Part shown: positions 49,390 to 62,254 of the stretch, piece by piece
How the letters are laid out: each line of letters opens with the position of its first letter
Position numbering within the stretch: the first letter of the stretch is position 1
NCBI GenBank assembly: GCA_005406025.1
Contig: BGZK01001394.1
Coordinates: 62,001 to 126,000 of the forward strand
DNA: 64,000 nt
From: Eumeta japonica
Lineage: Eukaryota > Arthropoda > Insecta > Lepidoptera > Psychidae
Direction of reading: 5' to 3'
Translations under genes and position numbers: made by a program
The notes under the pieces: model-generated
Told to the model about the DNA's origin: nothing
What the model saw: only the letters and a program-made list of their open reading frames with translations
Databases searched by the model: none

Positions 49390-52300
49390 TCCATTTTCGT
49401 GCCTTTCTTGCTGTCATCAAGTTTTCAACAGCATAGCGTTACAACTTTTTAAAATTTCGGAAACATTTTGTCTGTTGCGTTCTTCATTCTTATGATCCTG
49501 TAGATATTTATTATTTATATTTAACATTTAATTTAGGAGCATAAATAACGTCATCGACATTGCCTGTTATGTTTCATAACACATTGTAACATTACCAAAT
49601 GTCACATTTAATATTAAGGCAAAGAAAACTTGGGTCGTCTAAAAACACTGTTATATATCATTATAATGATATTGTATAGTCTCGTTTTTGCATTTTGATA
49701 TGATACAAAAATAGAAATAACGCTATTTTCAAAAAAGAAATTACCATATTCTACGCAAAAGAAGCGATCTAAAAAAACTATTTATATTTTTACTCCTTAT
49801 AATAGAATGAAATGTCGATGGATATATCCCTCTGATAATATGTAATAAGTTATTAATAACGTTCAATGATAAATAAAATTTTGTGATTCCTCTATTTATT
49901 TTCATTTCTTTGCAAAGGGGCGCAACATTTATTCTAACACTATAACAAATTATAAATATTATGCCTATAATAATAATTAGTGCCTGTATCACTACGGGTT
50001 ACTACGTAAAAAAAAAATATAACAACATAATATTCGATCTGAATTTAATTAAATAATGTGTACACTAAATTTTATAATAAGTAATACAAGTAAATCTTTA
50101 AAAAATAATTACAAATAATTGTAATTTTCCAATCGGGCAAGACACTTTCGACCCTAAGCACAGCGTTCTTCTCTACCTTATACTCGAATTAACACGCAAT
50201 AATAGCTTTTAGTTTGGATTCTCAATCAAATTAAATATTAGAATTGGAATATTCGAATAAAAAATTAAATTGCGAATAAAATAAGCGAAAATGTAAAAAA
50301 TGAACCGAGGAATCCCATCCCACGGCAGCGCAGGAGAAGTCTTCGATATAAGTATAAAGAGAAAGCTGTGTGTTAGGTCACGCTGATCAAATGCAGGCGG
50401 GAGCTCTTCATGCCGTTGAAAATTCTGTGTTGGGTTGTTTTCATGGGTGTGGTGTTATTCTCATGACACCGTTCGAAGACACCACTAATCGACGTTTCAA
50501 TTTCGATGTGACGACTCCAGACTGTATGCAGGTCTGGGATTCGAACCGGCGTCTAGAACGTGGCAGGTGGAGGTATTGACCTATAACAGTTAGCGAACCC
50601 ACCTGCTGTGCGAGAGATGCAAATTTATCACCTGTTCTAATAATAAATAAGCACCCTAATAAATAATGCCGATGTCCCTTTTTCGAATTCGCTTAGACTG
50701 TGAGGATGTAAGATCGATTTAGATAAAGCAGATGTAACTAGAAAAATGACGAATGTACGCCGAATGTACAACTGTCTAGCGTAGGAAGATACTTAATACA
50801 AAAAATTTAGCACTAATCTGGTTAACATACCGAATTATTAAGTAAGAACTTAAAAGAATTATTAAATAAAATTCATTACAATACATATTACCAAACTTCA
50901 CAAAAAAAGAAGAACAAATCCTTTTCTAATATAAATTGTTTATAAGCAAATTTTTTTTTTCTATAATAATTTTCAATTATGAGTATGTTTGAAAGTTTGA
51001 TCAAATTTATACAAGGGCTTTATAGGTATAGAATAGATACTTACCTATTCTTCATTATTATAGTATCTGTAGATACCTATTTATTCTACGTACATAATGT
51101 GGAAGAATAGGTATCACAAATCCAACGACCATGTTCGACTTAAATGAATTATAAAGAATCTCAGTGTAAGTATACAACATGAAAAATAAAAATGTGAATA
51201 GAAAAATGTAAGTCACAACAAGTGAGACGGTACCACCTCAAACAATTGAAGCGTCGCGTCGCACTTCGCGGCTGTCGGATATGAACCATCAATCTTCAAG
51301 GCGAGGAATGTGCGGCTGTCACTATATTTTGCTACTTGATCACAGATGTCGCTACATGTTTCGTTTGTTTTTCATTTGATGATTTCAATTTGTTGACTTT
51401 ATTATTAGCATATTTCACAAGTATTTAAAATATGAATAATGAATTAAAAAAGTAGTAAATAATTGGCATTACTATTTCCCATTAAAAGTCTTAAGTATCA
51501 GATACAATGGAATAAATTTATGGTTGCTACACATAACTTATTTTACAAGGCGAAGCAGCAAAACAGAAAAAAATAATTGAACCCGGAAATTTCGCCGAGC
51601 CGTTAACATCCAGTAAATAGTCCAATATACGAGTGTCTTTATGGCAGCATAAACTATAAAAGGCGAAATAAAATGAAGTCGTGCATCGGCGTCACCTGGC
51701 GGGAGCTTTCCGAATCACGAGCGGCTAATACTGTATTCCGTGCAAACATGTTTTTTACGATGTTGTTTTTATGTTAAATTAACAATTACGCGTTTTAACG
51801 TCCCACCGAACGGCCCGTATCTTCTGCTCCGATAAAATGGCATTAATAATATAAAACTGTAATTTTGGCCACGTTAATGGCTCACGTACGTTGATTTTCT
51901 TTTTTGTGAGTTTGTGCCTATCATATTTCATGGACGGTAGAAATTTAGGCACGCATTTAGTATAGCAAAGTCGATTCTCAGGATTACAATTTGAATCTTC
52001 TTGTACTTAGTCAATAGGTTTTTCACCGATGGCCCAGTTTAGTTCATAGTTTTCGTTTATAATTTTTAAATACTTAATAGACTTAGTTATAATCTTAAAT
52101 ATCGGTTCACACCCACTTATCGCCATTGAAAATATTGTAATATATAATAATAATACGTATTTATATCAATACATATTTATTATCGATACACTGTAGGACT
52201 TACTTTCAGCTTTACTTTAACATGGGAGAATAAGCTCAGACAAGAATATAGAAAACGTCACGAACTAACTAGATAAAAATATAGTGTAACATTCACGGCT

Positions 52301-52800
52301 TAATTGTACTTAGAATGTTTTCTAATAAAAATATTTATAACATTTCAACCTTATCTTGCAGCAGTTTTTATCTCAAATTCTAATCGTTTGCTCTAGCGCA
52401 GAAAGTTCTGTCGTTTTTTAAGATCTCAAGGTTATCTCCAAGAAGATCTGTCATCGGTAGATGACCTTACAACAATATATCGTCATATAACAAAATAACA
52501 TCACGCATTCATTATGAAGAATCCGGAATTATAAAGCCTATAAACTTGAAAATACGCAGATAAGTTGTTTAAACGGCTTAGGTTGATGACATATTCCTGA
52601 AAATACAAACTTTAAAGGTTTTAAGTTTATGTTTACAAATTACAAATAACGTGTTATGACATCGCCGGGAAAACATTCTTGAAGGATCTAGAATAATGTG
52701 TTAAATTTTGTATGAAAGTCTATAATTGTTGACATTTATTACGCTAAAATTAATATTTAGGTATTTAAAACAACATATTTCACAAATTTTGAGAAATTAA
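49390..52800. other. Gene-poor region
   Basis: AT-rich. No gene is supported apart from the tRNA-like SINE at about 50380-50610. An imperfect inverted repeat around GATACYTACCTATTCTTC lies at about 51045-51115. The rest shows nothing recognisable. Confidence 0.35.
50380..50610 (-). mobile_element. tRNA-derived SINE-like unit
   Basis: The minus strand carries an exact B-box 'GGTTCGAATCC' (50537-50547). About 60 bases upstream is 'AGCAGGTGGGTTCGC', with a degenerate A-box region between. No full cloverleaf can be drawn. The neighbouring 200 bases are richer in GC than the surroundings, as expected for an inserted SINE. Confidence 0.45.
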
Positions 52801-53300
52801 GTATTGAGTAAGGTAAAACGGGTTCTCAGCAACCATAAGGTCTACAAACTTGAAATTTGGTCTGGATATTTCTTATTCTACGTATAGATATCTATAAATG
52901 GGTTTTATGAAAATCCCTTGCAAAAAGATTTTCTACATATCCTAAGAGTGATAGAGAGATATTAAGTGTGCCGCCCCTTCTACCATTGTCTCTCTTTCAC
53001 TCGATCTTTCTTTCTCTTTCTCTCTCTTTATTTTTGTTTTGCTCCGTTTCTCTTTCACTCTAGCAGGAGAATTAAGCTTAAATTATACACAACTTTTTAG
53101 CCCAATACGTTTTAAATTTGATAAGCGTAGATATTCTTCATGCGCGGTAGACGTTAGCTATGAAGGAAAGTTCATAGAAACCCGCTTCTGAGGGGGTTTG
53201 TGAGGGTATAAATATAGATATATTCTGAACAGCTAATTTTCAAATATATCTTAACTAGTTTTCGTCTACAGCTCCGTCCGCGTGGACATAACAATAAAGA
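52800..53300 (+). mobile_element. Decayed interspersed repeat with CT-rich tract
   Basis: 'CTACAAACTTGAAATTTGGT' and 'CCCGCTTCTGAGGGGG', then a terminal 'TTTCGTCTACAGCTCCGTCC', resemble common lepidopteran retroelement tails. A CT-rich low-complexity tract at about 52990-53060 lies inside. No coding content remains. Confidence 0.35.
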
Positions 53301-53984
53301 GAAGGACGAAGGTCGGCATTTTGTAATACAATAGATTAGTTTTATTGTACATAATTAGTGTTATCAATTTTTTGGGCCCGCTAAGTTCGAGCAGTATAAT
53401 TAAAATATGTGTTTTGGTTTAAGATCTAAGCATAAAGTAGATGAGGCTTAATTCGATAACGGATGGGCTTTTCCTAACGCTAAAAAATTATTTTTTAATA
53501 TTACTAGGTAGATATACTAGGACAGACCGATTGCTCGGAGAGTGTTTTGTCTCTTTTTTTGCAAATCTATTTCACCTGTACGCAGCCCAGGTAACAGGAG
53601 TATGATGCTCTAATTTGTTGTATCTATTGCCTGGGAGGGAAGTCCAGGGATATGTTGGTATTTTGATTTGAGGAGCGTGTCTTTGTAAAGGTCTCTGGCA
53701 TATATGCACAAAGGGTGTTCAACGAGCATATCTCAAATTGTTTGTGAACTTGTATTGCAAGGAAAATTATCAGCTATTTTTAACGCCAATCGATATTGCC
53801 TTTCTAATTCGATTAGCTTTAAATTATCACCCTAGGGTGTTCTACAATTCCACAATCGAATATCGGATACAAAATTGATTTATCACTTTAACATTGTTTC
53901 GAGGATCTCTTTGCTGTAGCATCCGATAATGTGAACTGAAATACCCACACATTAATTTTAATTTTTTTTACAATATTTTAACGT

Positions 53985-54170
53985 GTCGTTAAGTGAGTGA
54001 GAGTTCCGGTGGCACACTCCCCTCTTCATTAGATATTCTATTCCCTCTCAAGAACTGGTAATGCACTGGTTATCTTTTTGGGGTTGCTAATGTACATGGG
54101 AGGGGGTGACCATCTTCTCTCTGATGATTCGTCTACTCCTTTGTCCCTCGGATGTGCTACAATTATATAA
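53985..54170 (+). repeat. Dispersed lepidopteran repeat, copy 5 (forward)
   Basis: Reads 'AGTGAGTGAGAGTTCCGGTG', 'AGATATTCTATTCCCTC', 'TGTACATGGGAGGGGGTGAC' and 'TTTGTCCCTCGG', then an A-rich tail. Same block order as copies 3 and 4. Confidence 0.6.
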
Positions 54171-54889
54171 AAATAAGTTAAAAATTACTACTCATTGCAC
54201 TCTAAATATACCGCGAGACATTTCAATTAAGTCTCTATCAGACGTAATCTTGTTTGCGTTTTTTTTTTCTTTGTGAAAATCGTGTACTCGGTCTTCTTTA
54301 CGTTACATTGGCAATTATTTCGAAGTGAGAAAAAGAGCTGGTTCGGAACAGATAGGGTAACTGGAATTTAAATACAGAGGAGGATTGGTATCAGAATCAT
54401 GGTTCACTTTTTCATTATACCATATAGTTTCACCATATTAAGCTGGTTCAAACAAAACTAACTATTTTTTTTTTAAATCCTCTTCAAAAGGTGAGACATG
54501 ATGCCTGTAAAACTGGAACTCTCAATATTAATATTCATGACTTTCTATTTTCATTTAATTAACACAAAGTGAGATATTTTTCAGTTTCTAAATTTTATAT
54601 TTTAAAACCAATAAACGGATTTGAATGATCAAAACATATTCTTGTATTGATAGCTCTACAAGAAATATCTCTTATGACGAGGAGAGATCAATAAAATCTG
54701 CGAGTGAGTGTGTTGCCGGTACCTTTTACTAAATGTTATTTTAATTTTGTACAGTCGCCTTTCAGCATAATACATTTGGCATGTCTTTTTTCTAATCTTA
54801 AAATTCTCTTTTTATACAGCTCTTAATCCTGAGCACCTAAAAACTCGTGTACTGCGGCGACTAACGCTTCATCATTTTTGAATCACTGT

Positions 54890-55650
54890 CTTTCAGATAC
54901 TTCTTTAGACTTCAAAACAGATAGAAACGACCAGGGGTAATGTCGAATGCATATGGAGGATGGTCAAGTATTTCGAAGTCAGCATCTCGAATTATAGCCA
55001 TAGCAACGGCGGGCCGGTGAACCGAGGCATTATCTTGATGGAACAAAGAAATTTTTGCCACTTTGCCTCGCCATTCCATTATAAATTCTTTATGCATTTG
55101 TTTTATTTGTTCTGCATACAAAGAGCCCGTAACAGTAGCTCCACGGTCGAGATATTCCGTCATGACCACCCCTTTAGGTACTGTCCGAGAAAAGAGAGGC
55201 AGAACGACACGCTTTAAATTTCTTAGGAGTAGGAGGTGATAATCTTTTCCAAGTTATAGACTGTAATTTTGTTTCTGGATCTTAATAGTGAAGCCACTTA
55301 TCATCTTTGGTTGTAAATCGAATCAAAAAATTATCGCGATCTCGTTGTCACAATTCCATAGGAGCTCGAGAAACGTTCATCCTGGTTTGTTTTTGTGCAT
55401 AGTTAACATTCTGTTTCCTCAAATATAAAACATACCGTGTCACGACGATTTAATTTTTAGTAAAAAAAGTGAAAAAAATTAAAAATTAAACTATTTTAAT
55501 TTTTCACTATTTCTTCGGTCACTCTCGCTCTTGGGTGACCCGAGCGAGAGTCAGTTTGGTGGATGTCCTTTACGTTCAAATTCGTCGCACCAACGGGCAA
55601 CTGTAGAATACGATGGAGCATTTTCCTCTGAAATATCCTTTAAGTCTTGA
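54890..55650 (-). pseudogene. Dead mariner-family transposase, second lineage
   Basis: Minus-strand mariner relic. N-terminal HTH region 'SEENAPSYSTVARWCDEFER' (about 55625-55566), then in another frame 'DSRSGHPRARVTEEIVK'. An AT-rich interruption follows at about 55440-55500. Next come 'APMELWQRDRDNFLIRFTT', 'KGVVMTEYLDRGATVTGSLY' and 'LFHQDNASVHRPAVAMAI', and finally 'LDHPPYAFDITPGRFYLF' before a stop. The second and third catalytic Asp positions (QDNA and FDIT) survive. The region of the first is rearranged, and frames are broken. Sequence differs clearly from the 9.8 kb relic, so this is a separate lineage. Confidence 0.8.
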
Positions 55651-55983
55651 TTAACTCATTTATTATTTCAATTAACTTTTTGAGCACACACTTAATGATC
55701 GCGCGCAATTCGATTTTTTCCCTTATCGACGACACGTTACGACAGACTGCATATAAAAGACTTCCATTTTTTAAAAAACAGTATTTATTCAAAATATTTT
55801 ATTTTTTAAAATTTTATCAATATTCCAGCTTTACCGGCCAGTATTGACTTTTTTTGGTTCCAAAGAGTTTGTTACTCATTCTCACGTCATAGTGGACGCC
55901 CCTCGTATTTTCCAATGAACCTACTCGTTGTACAAAAAAAGAAGTTAAATTTACGTTACACTTGTACTTTAAACCGCAATAAT

Positions 55984-56007
55984 ACACACACACACACACA
56001 TATATAT
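55984..56007. repeat. (AC)n followed by (TA)n microsatellite
   Basis: About eight AC units followed by four TA units, seen directly. Confidence 0.85.
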
Positions 56008-56610
56008 TTTACGCACATCACATGCCAAAATAATAAATGTACATTTTTTTTTTGAAATTTCGTGTCATTGTTGGTTATCAAGACAGTTATAAGCAACATA
56101 AGATAAGTACATATATATCGTGATCCTTCATTGATAAAAATCCGAAATGTTAATTCAAAAGCAACCGATATGATTGATTATTGGGTGATTGCTTTTTCGC
56201 TCGGCACACATCGACCGTATAAATTGGTCGGTCACGATTTTGTTTACTCTGATAATTATTCATTAGTTTCACTTTAATTGCTTCGAGTTGATATTCTGCG
56301 ATGGTTCTATGAATACGTAAACTAGTTTTGTGATGCGTAAACATTTTTTATTATCTGAGAATAACGTTTATGATTTGTCTGCTTCTAAAAAGTGTTATAC
56401 AAACCAAAAGCATGTTTACTACAGTAAATGGTACAGCAGTATACAGTTATTTATAAACAGTCGCGCTCCTACTCCCATACAACTACCTGCGGTGGCGTAC
56501 AGCATGGTGTTGTGCCTCAGTTTGCGTACGACAAGCGCTGTGAAATTATTGATTATTTCATTTATAAACAATTTTATTATTTGTTGATGCGTGGTGAGTA
56601 GACTTGAAAT

Positions 56611-56645
56611 CGTGGTACACACACGCACGTGTGTGTGTACTACGA
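56611..56645. repeat. Alternating purine-pyrimidine palindrome
   Basis: CGTGGTACACACAC...GTGTGTGTACTACG around a central GCAC. It forms a near-perfect hairpin and is also a run of alternating CA/TG. Confidence 0.65.
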
Positions 56646-57410
56646 TAACATAATTATTAAAGTTGATCTAGTAACATTTCGAATTTGTAATGTTGACTAC
56701 CTACTGTATTATATGCATTTTCGTATGCTGAACAATTAAACATTAATCGAGCGTCTGCGTAATACACATAATTCCTTGCACACTTCGGGACCTTAACGTA
56801 TTTAAGTCTATAGCGAATTCATTTAGAGACAAAGCCATGACGAACCGTCATTGAACAGCCAGTACTGGAGATCATCAATAATGTCTTAAACAAATATACA
56901 GTCTAACGAAAAGATTATAAAACGAGCGGAGTACACAGAAAACACGTACATTTTTGTAAGTGTTCGACGAGCGGTTTAATATTTAGGAGCGCGGCGCGGG
57001 AAACGAGGTCGGAGGCTGTACGGGCGAGCGCGTTTGTTTGTTTTTTTTTTCTAAAAAGCATGTATTCCGCGATCGGGCACAATCCCGGTGAATAAGTAAA
57101 CAGGACGGCGACGCTCCTGAATATATCGCCGTTGGAAATGGTTTCCCCTCTCTCTGCGCATCTACGCGTAGCTGCGGACGACGCGTGTGCTAAATTAAAC
57201 GTAGAAAACGCACTGACCACGTGTTCGAGCGAGAACTAATAAGTATTGGTAGAAGAATCTTATTTTTTTTGTAAACGAGTGGAGATACGGGGCATGCGAT
57301 GTGCGTGATGCATCTTTTTCAGACGCTTGCCTGCATGCATTAACATGCAGCATGCAACCCACAGCTGACCATCGAATCTGCCTATTCACTACGAATCTCT
57401 ATCCAAATGA

Positions 57411-57579
57411 TTGAATATTGATTCCAGAGGATTGACAGATATCGAACACCTAAACAAGTGTTATTTATTTTTATAATTGGCGGAAGATAATTATAAAAAT
57501 AAATATAATAACGGAAGATAATTATAAAAATAAATAACACTTGCTTAGGTGTTCGATATCTGTCAATCTCAATATTCAA
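57411..57579. mobile_element. Palindromic MITE, 169 bp
   Basis: The left arm (57411-57478) and right arm (57520-57579) are complementary over 60 positions with one mismatch. The left arm has one 8-base insertion (TTCCAGAG). Outer ends are TTGAATATTG. The centre has a duplicated 24-base block beginning CGGAAGATAATTAT (57481 and 57512). It has no coding capacity. It fits a foldback or MITE-type DNA transposon. Confidence 0.8.
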
Positions 57580-58695
57580 TAAAGATTCGCAATTAATGCA
57601 TGCTATGATATGCTTGTTGCAAATCTATGGATTTCCGCGAATGAACACCTCACACAATACAATCTTTTTTTCAGTTTCAGTGATACGAAGCAAATGCCGG
57701 AGCGCGGCTCGGCCAGGTGGGCAGAGTGGTCCGTAAGCCGCATATCTCTGTGAGAGTATCTAATCGGTCATTACATTTAACAAAGTTATGACAAGTCACG
57801 GGCGATGCTTTGGTAAAATAAAATAGTTTTCCAATTATCGGCACCCTTACTCTTTATGAGAAGAACTTGTTGGCGAGGCTTTTAAATGAAACTTATACGA
57901 AAACCAGCCTAAAATTAATCCTTGTCATCTCGCCGGCGTTTGCTGTTAAGCGGAATATAAAAAGTACAATAGTATTGCATTCCAAATTTTTCCCATTTAC
58001 TGAGCCTCTCGTGTCTTATTAAAAAGGAGAAACCGATACCATTTCTGGTACGATTCTCAGAAAATTACTCATAAACGCCCATTGCAGTGCAGTCTATTAG
58101 TGGAGTGCGTGACTAGTTTAAATATTTCTACAGCCACGGTTCTGACCGACTTGTCAGCGGAGCGAAACAGATTGACTCTACGTTACAAGCTGTTGAGAGT
58201 ACTCCAAAAACAATAGAAATATTAGATTAAATACTTCACTTTTATTTTAAAGGAATTAGATCCGCTTTTAAAAAAGAACATGAACTAAAATAAAAAAAAA
58301 TGTTTTATTTATATTGACTATAATTACAATTTAGTCCCTTGATTAAATTTTAAAACATTAATTCAGGATTGAATTGTAAAGGCCGAATGATATTACAACT
58401 CATGTAACAATTTGAATTTGGTTAAAGAAAATTGCATCAAATCGTTGCATAAAGATTATTTTTGACGTGACAACGTCTTAAATTAGGTTGCGGCTGGGAG
58501 TCACTTTGAAAAGTGTAACGCTCGGTAACGTAACGATTTGCGTCTCTCTCCCACTCAACTATGATCGGTCTGCCGCGCGCTTTAGTGCATAGCTTGCAAA
58601 TGTATTGCAAGTTATTGTATGTATATTTGTATATAAATACGTATGTATGTGTAAAGGTAAAAATAAAATTTTGTTAATATGAAATTCAGTGCGAG

Positions 58696-58754
58696 ATTCT
58701 TTGTATAAATTAATGTTTTAAATATAATTCTTTGTATAAATAAATGTTTTAAAT
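58696..58754. repeat. Tandem duplication, 31-base period
   Basis: The 28-base words at 58696-58723 and 58727-58754, beginning ATTCTTTGTATAAAT, differ at one position. Seen directly. Confidence 0.8.
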
Positions 58755-59368
58755 TGTTACTATTATTTCATCCTTCTTCCTACTATACGAATGAATATTC
58801 ACATTAAAATGATTTTACCATTCAAAGTCGTTGTCACGTAAACTTTCGCCCGTATACCGACTTTACAGGCAACAAATTTTTCTTTTATTTTATAATTATG
58901 TAAATCTGCAAATACACATAAGATACATTAAGACTTCAAATACTGTTATTTTCTCGTAAGAATGGCTCTCTACGCCGACGCACAATTAAATATAATTTGG
59001 CGTCGACTTCAAATTTACTTCTTTCCGATTTTTACAAAATACCTAATAAATATTATAGTCAAAATATTATTTTACAACTTTGAAATTATGTTTGTTTTAA
59101 AATGTTATAACTTTCCATCAAAACTATTTTTATATGACCTTTAAAGCATTTCAATTTTATGTTTTAAGTTTCAAGTTTCTTATTACCTTAGCAATTTGTT
59201 TAAAATTTTTAAGAAGAAAAATTAGACTCATTGCGAAAGCACAAAAATAGACATAATGAAATGCTAGATCAAGAGAAACAATTTTCAGAAAACCATATCA
59301 GAATATAAATGTTATTATTGATGACGTTTGAGGTGATGAACGCGCAGAAAAGTGTGAACATATTACAG

Positions 59369-59555
59369 ATATGTCCACCTACGCGGACGTGATCGCGCAC
59401 CTACAAAATAAACACAGAAATGACTTGCGTCATTGTGCAAACATGTTCGCGCTTCTAAGGCAGCTGAATTGTCCAGTTAAGCCGATGTTGGCTTGCCTCT
59501 GTGGACACTTATTTTACGAAAAACAACGAGTTAACACATCCAAAATATTAATGAT
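59369..59555 (+). CDS. Possible exon of an unrecognised gene
   Basis: An open stretch bounded by an acceptor-like 'ATTACAG' ending at 59368 and a consensus donor GTAAGT starting at 59556. From the ATG at 59371 it reads 'MSTYADVIAHLQNKHR', 'RHCANMFALLRQLNCPVK' and 'MLACLCGHLFYEKQR'. Third codon positions in the first half are markedly GC-rich (ACC TAC GCG GAC GTG ATC GCG CAC) in AT-rich surroundings, as expected for coding DNA. No family is recognised, and no partner exon was found in the window. It could be an exon of a large gene continuing beyond 64 kb, or chance. Confidence 0.3.
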
Positions 59556-59559
59556 GTAA

Positions 59560-62090
59560 GTTTATCAAAATTTGTTTTATAATTCCTGAGAAGATAGCTA
59601 ACAAACACATGTATGTGTATATGTTTGTATTCATATGTACGTGAACATGCACACAGAATCCCTTTTCTTAAAAATTGAGACATTTCGAAGAAAATAATTT
59701 CTTATTGAAATATGTAATTGTTTTAAAGAGAAATGACCAAAAGTGCGTTTTGATAATTTCTATTGCATTCAAAAAGTATTTTAATATAAATAAAAGCAAA
59801 ACTGTAATTTACTAATAAACGATATTTGGCCACGTGAAGTAGTTTTAATCTAAATAAAACTACAATTTACCGGGAAAGTGTAAATGAGAATTTATGCTTA
59901 TTTTAAGTATTACGAAGTGCTATTTTAAAGATGCATCTGCAAACATAAAAAGTAGATTATACCTACATATGAATATATAACATATTGTGTTTGTTATGTG
60001 CTTAGCACTACTCATGTTTTCATTAACTATGAAACGAATAAAACTGTCTGGCATTTATATCTCTGCTATAAATGTGAATTATTGAATTGAAAACGCACAC
60101 ACCAGAGCATACACACGATAGAATGTGCATTTGTGCGGTTCGCGCGTGCGGACGTGCAGGCATTCGAAGTATATACCGTAAAACTATTTCAGAAACAAAA
60201 TGAAAACTGCGCCACAAACCAAGGGGCGTTTGATACGTTAATTTCGGAAGGCTGAGGAGCTGCCGCGGACCGCGAGAAGATTCCAGTTTTCGTGCCGATT
60301 AAGAAAACGGTAGTCGCTCATTATTCATAGCGATCTATTTCCAAGTATTGTGGAGGCCCGGCGGCGGCGCTGTCGGCTCGTCACTTGGCTGCCAGCCCTG
60401 ACAGGCCCCCTCCGCCCGGCCCCCGCACCGCGGGCGTGCGACTGCGGCCCGGCCCTCTGTGAACTCTCTCTCTCCTCGAATCGCGTGATACCTCCTAGTC
60501 GAGATTACGGTTCAGTTGAAAGTGTGAGACTATAATTTTATTTCAGACACCTTCATGCTGTAGTAGCATCGAACACTCGACTGATTGCTCAAAAGGTATA
60601 AATACAGTGGGCGCGATAATACAGACGCATCGGGTCATGTATAAATCATAATTTAATAAATAGCGTGAATGGCATGCTTCCCCTATTTATCCTTTAACCT
60701 TTGTGGAATCGGTGATACCCCAACCGATTTAACTAATACAAAACTGTTATGTACACAAGTACTACAATCATATAAGGTTGAAATCAAAGTTTTGGCGTTT
60801 AACTTTGAATTTGACTGCACTAAAATAACTACGCGTTATTGTATGATTTTTGCAATGAAAAGGATAAAAAATCTTTGTGTTATTTTTAATTCAATTTATC
60901 AATGTTTAATATAGCTATTGAATCCTTTAAACATCAATGACATAAAATATAGATTTTATTAATTAAATATTTGATAGTTAGACATTTACATTTTATATAT
61001 GGCCCTAAAGATTTCGATGTAAATTTCCATTTTGATAAAATATAGCTTTTTAATTATATCTAAAGATACATTTTAAAAGCAATATTTTATCAAAGTAGGT
61101 ATCTGGAACGACCACCGCGCGCTTACCGACATCTAAATCGACACCACGAAGTTGGTTGGTAAATGTATCACAATTTTGCAGAAAAGGCTACCAACAAAGT
61201 AAAAGTAACATCTACCACGTATGTTTACGTAGGCGTGAGAACTGATAATTATTTCAAGGTAGTTATTCAAATTTTGCAGAATATACAACATCTGTCTCAA
61301 TCAATACGAATAATATATATATGTGCATCCGTGCGCGCGCGCGCCTGTTGTGTGTGTGTGTGTACTTTCAAATAACATATAGTATTTATTGTAAATATTA
61401 GTGGTATTAATTATTTATTACATCAAAGAAATATAACTTCTTATAAAATTATACTTGCGTACATAAGTAGGTACACATATACACTGGTGTTTTTCTAAAC
61501 GTTACTTTATTTAGTGCCATTTAGTAGAATTTGGAGATAAGTACATAGTTTTTATAATTATTGGTTATAAACAATAAATGGTACTACATAATATAAACTA
61601 TATATGGCATATACATGTTATATTATGGGACTAAATATTAACTGTTGGAAATGAACACAAGCAACATTTCTTATGGAAAGTAAAGACAACGAGCGTAGTT
61701 GTCCAGATCCTGCGAGATAATTAGAAAAAATATAATATAATATAATATATAAGAAGTCACAAATTAGAAATTGCTGTATGTGTTTGCCGGCACAAGCATC
61801 AACACCACGGCCTGCACCCGCCACCCCTGGGCTACGAGCTAAGAAAATTCATTTACCAAACATTTCTCATAACCTCTTGCGTCCGAAACAATACTGCTGT
61901 GTTCACTGGTTCACGAAGGCCGTTAGTAATGTATTAAAATGTTATGTAATATAAACTTCTCCACATGAATATAATGAAATATGTTACTATGAAATTTTGG
62001 GAATCTCCAAGAATCTGCATCGTGGCGTACTTTCACACGTGTCACTCTGCCGAGATTGGCTTTTCGTTTGTCTTCTCTGCTAAACTCGGT
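59560..62090. other. Gene-poor region with a GC-rich island at 60230-60500
   Basis: AT-rich except for a strongly GC-rich block at about 60340-60480 ('GCCCGGCGGCGGCGCTGTCG', 'GCGGCCCGGCCC'). The frame across that block is arginine- and proline-rich and unconvincing. A candidate non-coding or promoter-like island. Elsewhere nothing is recognised. Confidence 0.35.
61333..61363. repeat. (GC)n and (TG)n microsatellites
   Basis: GCGCGCGCGCGC at 61333-61344 is followed by TGTGTGTGTGTGTGT at 61349-61363. Both are alternating purine-pyrimidine tracts. Confidence 0.85.
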
Positions 62091-62094
62091 TTTA

Positions 62095-62250
62095 CTTACT
62101 CGGCCATTTCCCGACTGTTCATAAATTTTCGCAACACCGAAGAAGGCCGACAACGCCTTTTAAGTGATTCCTCTGGGCTTGCGGGTGTCCATGGGTGGCG
62201 GTGACCATCTACTTTGTTAAGGGCTGTATGCTCGTTTACCCCTCATAAAT
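62095..62250 (+). repeat. Dispersed lepidopteran repeat, copy 6 (forward)
   Basis: Reads 'AAGGCCGACAACGCCTTTTA', 'GGGTGTCCATGGGTGGCGGT', 'GACCATCTAC', 'GTATGCTCGTTTACCCCTC' and an A-containing tail. This is the 3' half of the family. The wording is close to a repeat I recall as very common in Lepidoptera. Confidence 0.65.
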
Positions 62251-62254
62251 CTGA

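Larger units (their letters stand above)
55651..59368. other. Gene-poor region
   Basis: AT-rich with no supported gene. It holds an (AC)n/(TA)n microsatellite (55984-56007), a CACACG/CGTGTG palindrome (56611-56645), a GC-rich patch at 56980-57190, a palindromic MITE (57411-57579) and a 31-base-period duplication (58696-58754). Confidence 0.35.

Noticed and set aside
60350..60535. 61-codon arginine- and proline-rich plus-strand frame
   Set aside because: Starts at a GTG in the GC island and has no homology. It reflects composition rather than coding.
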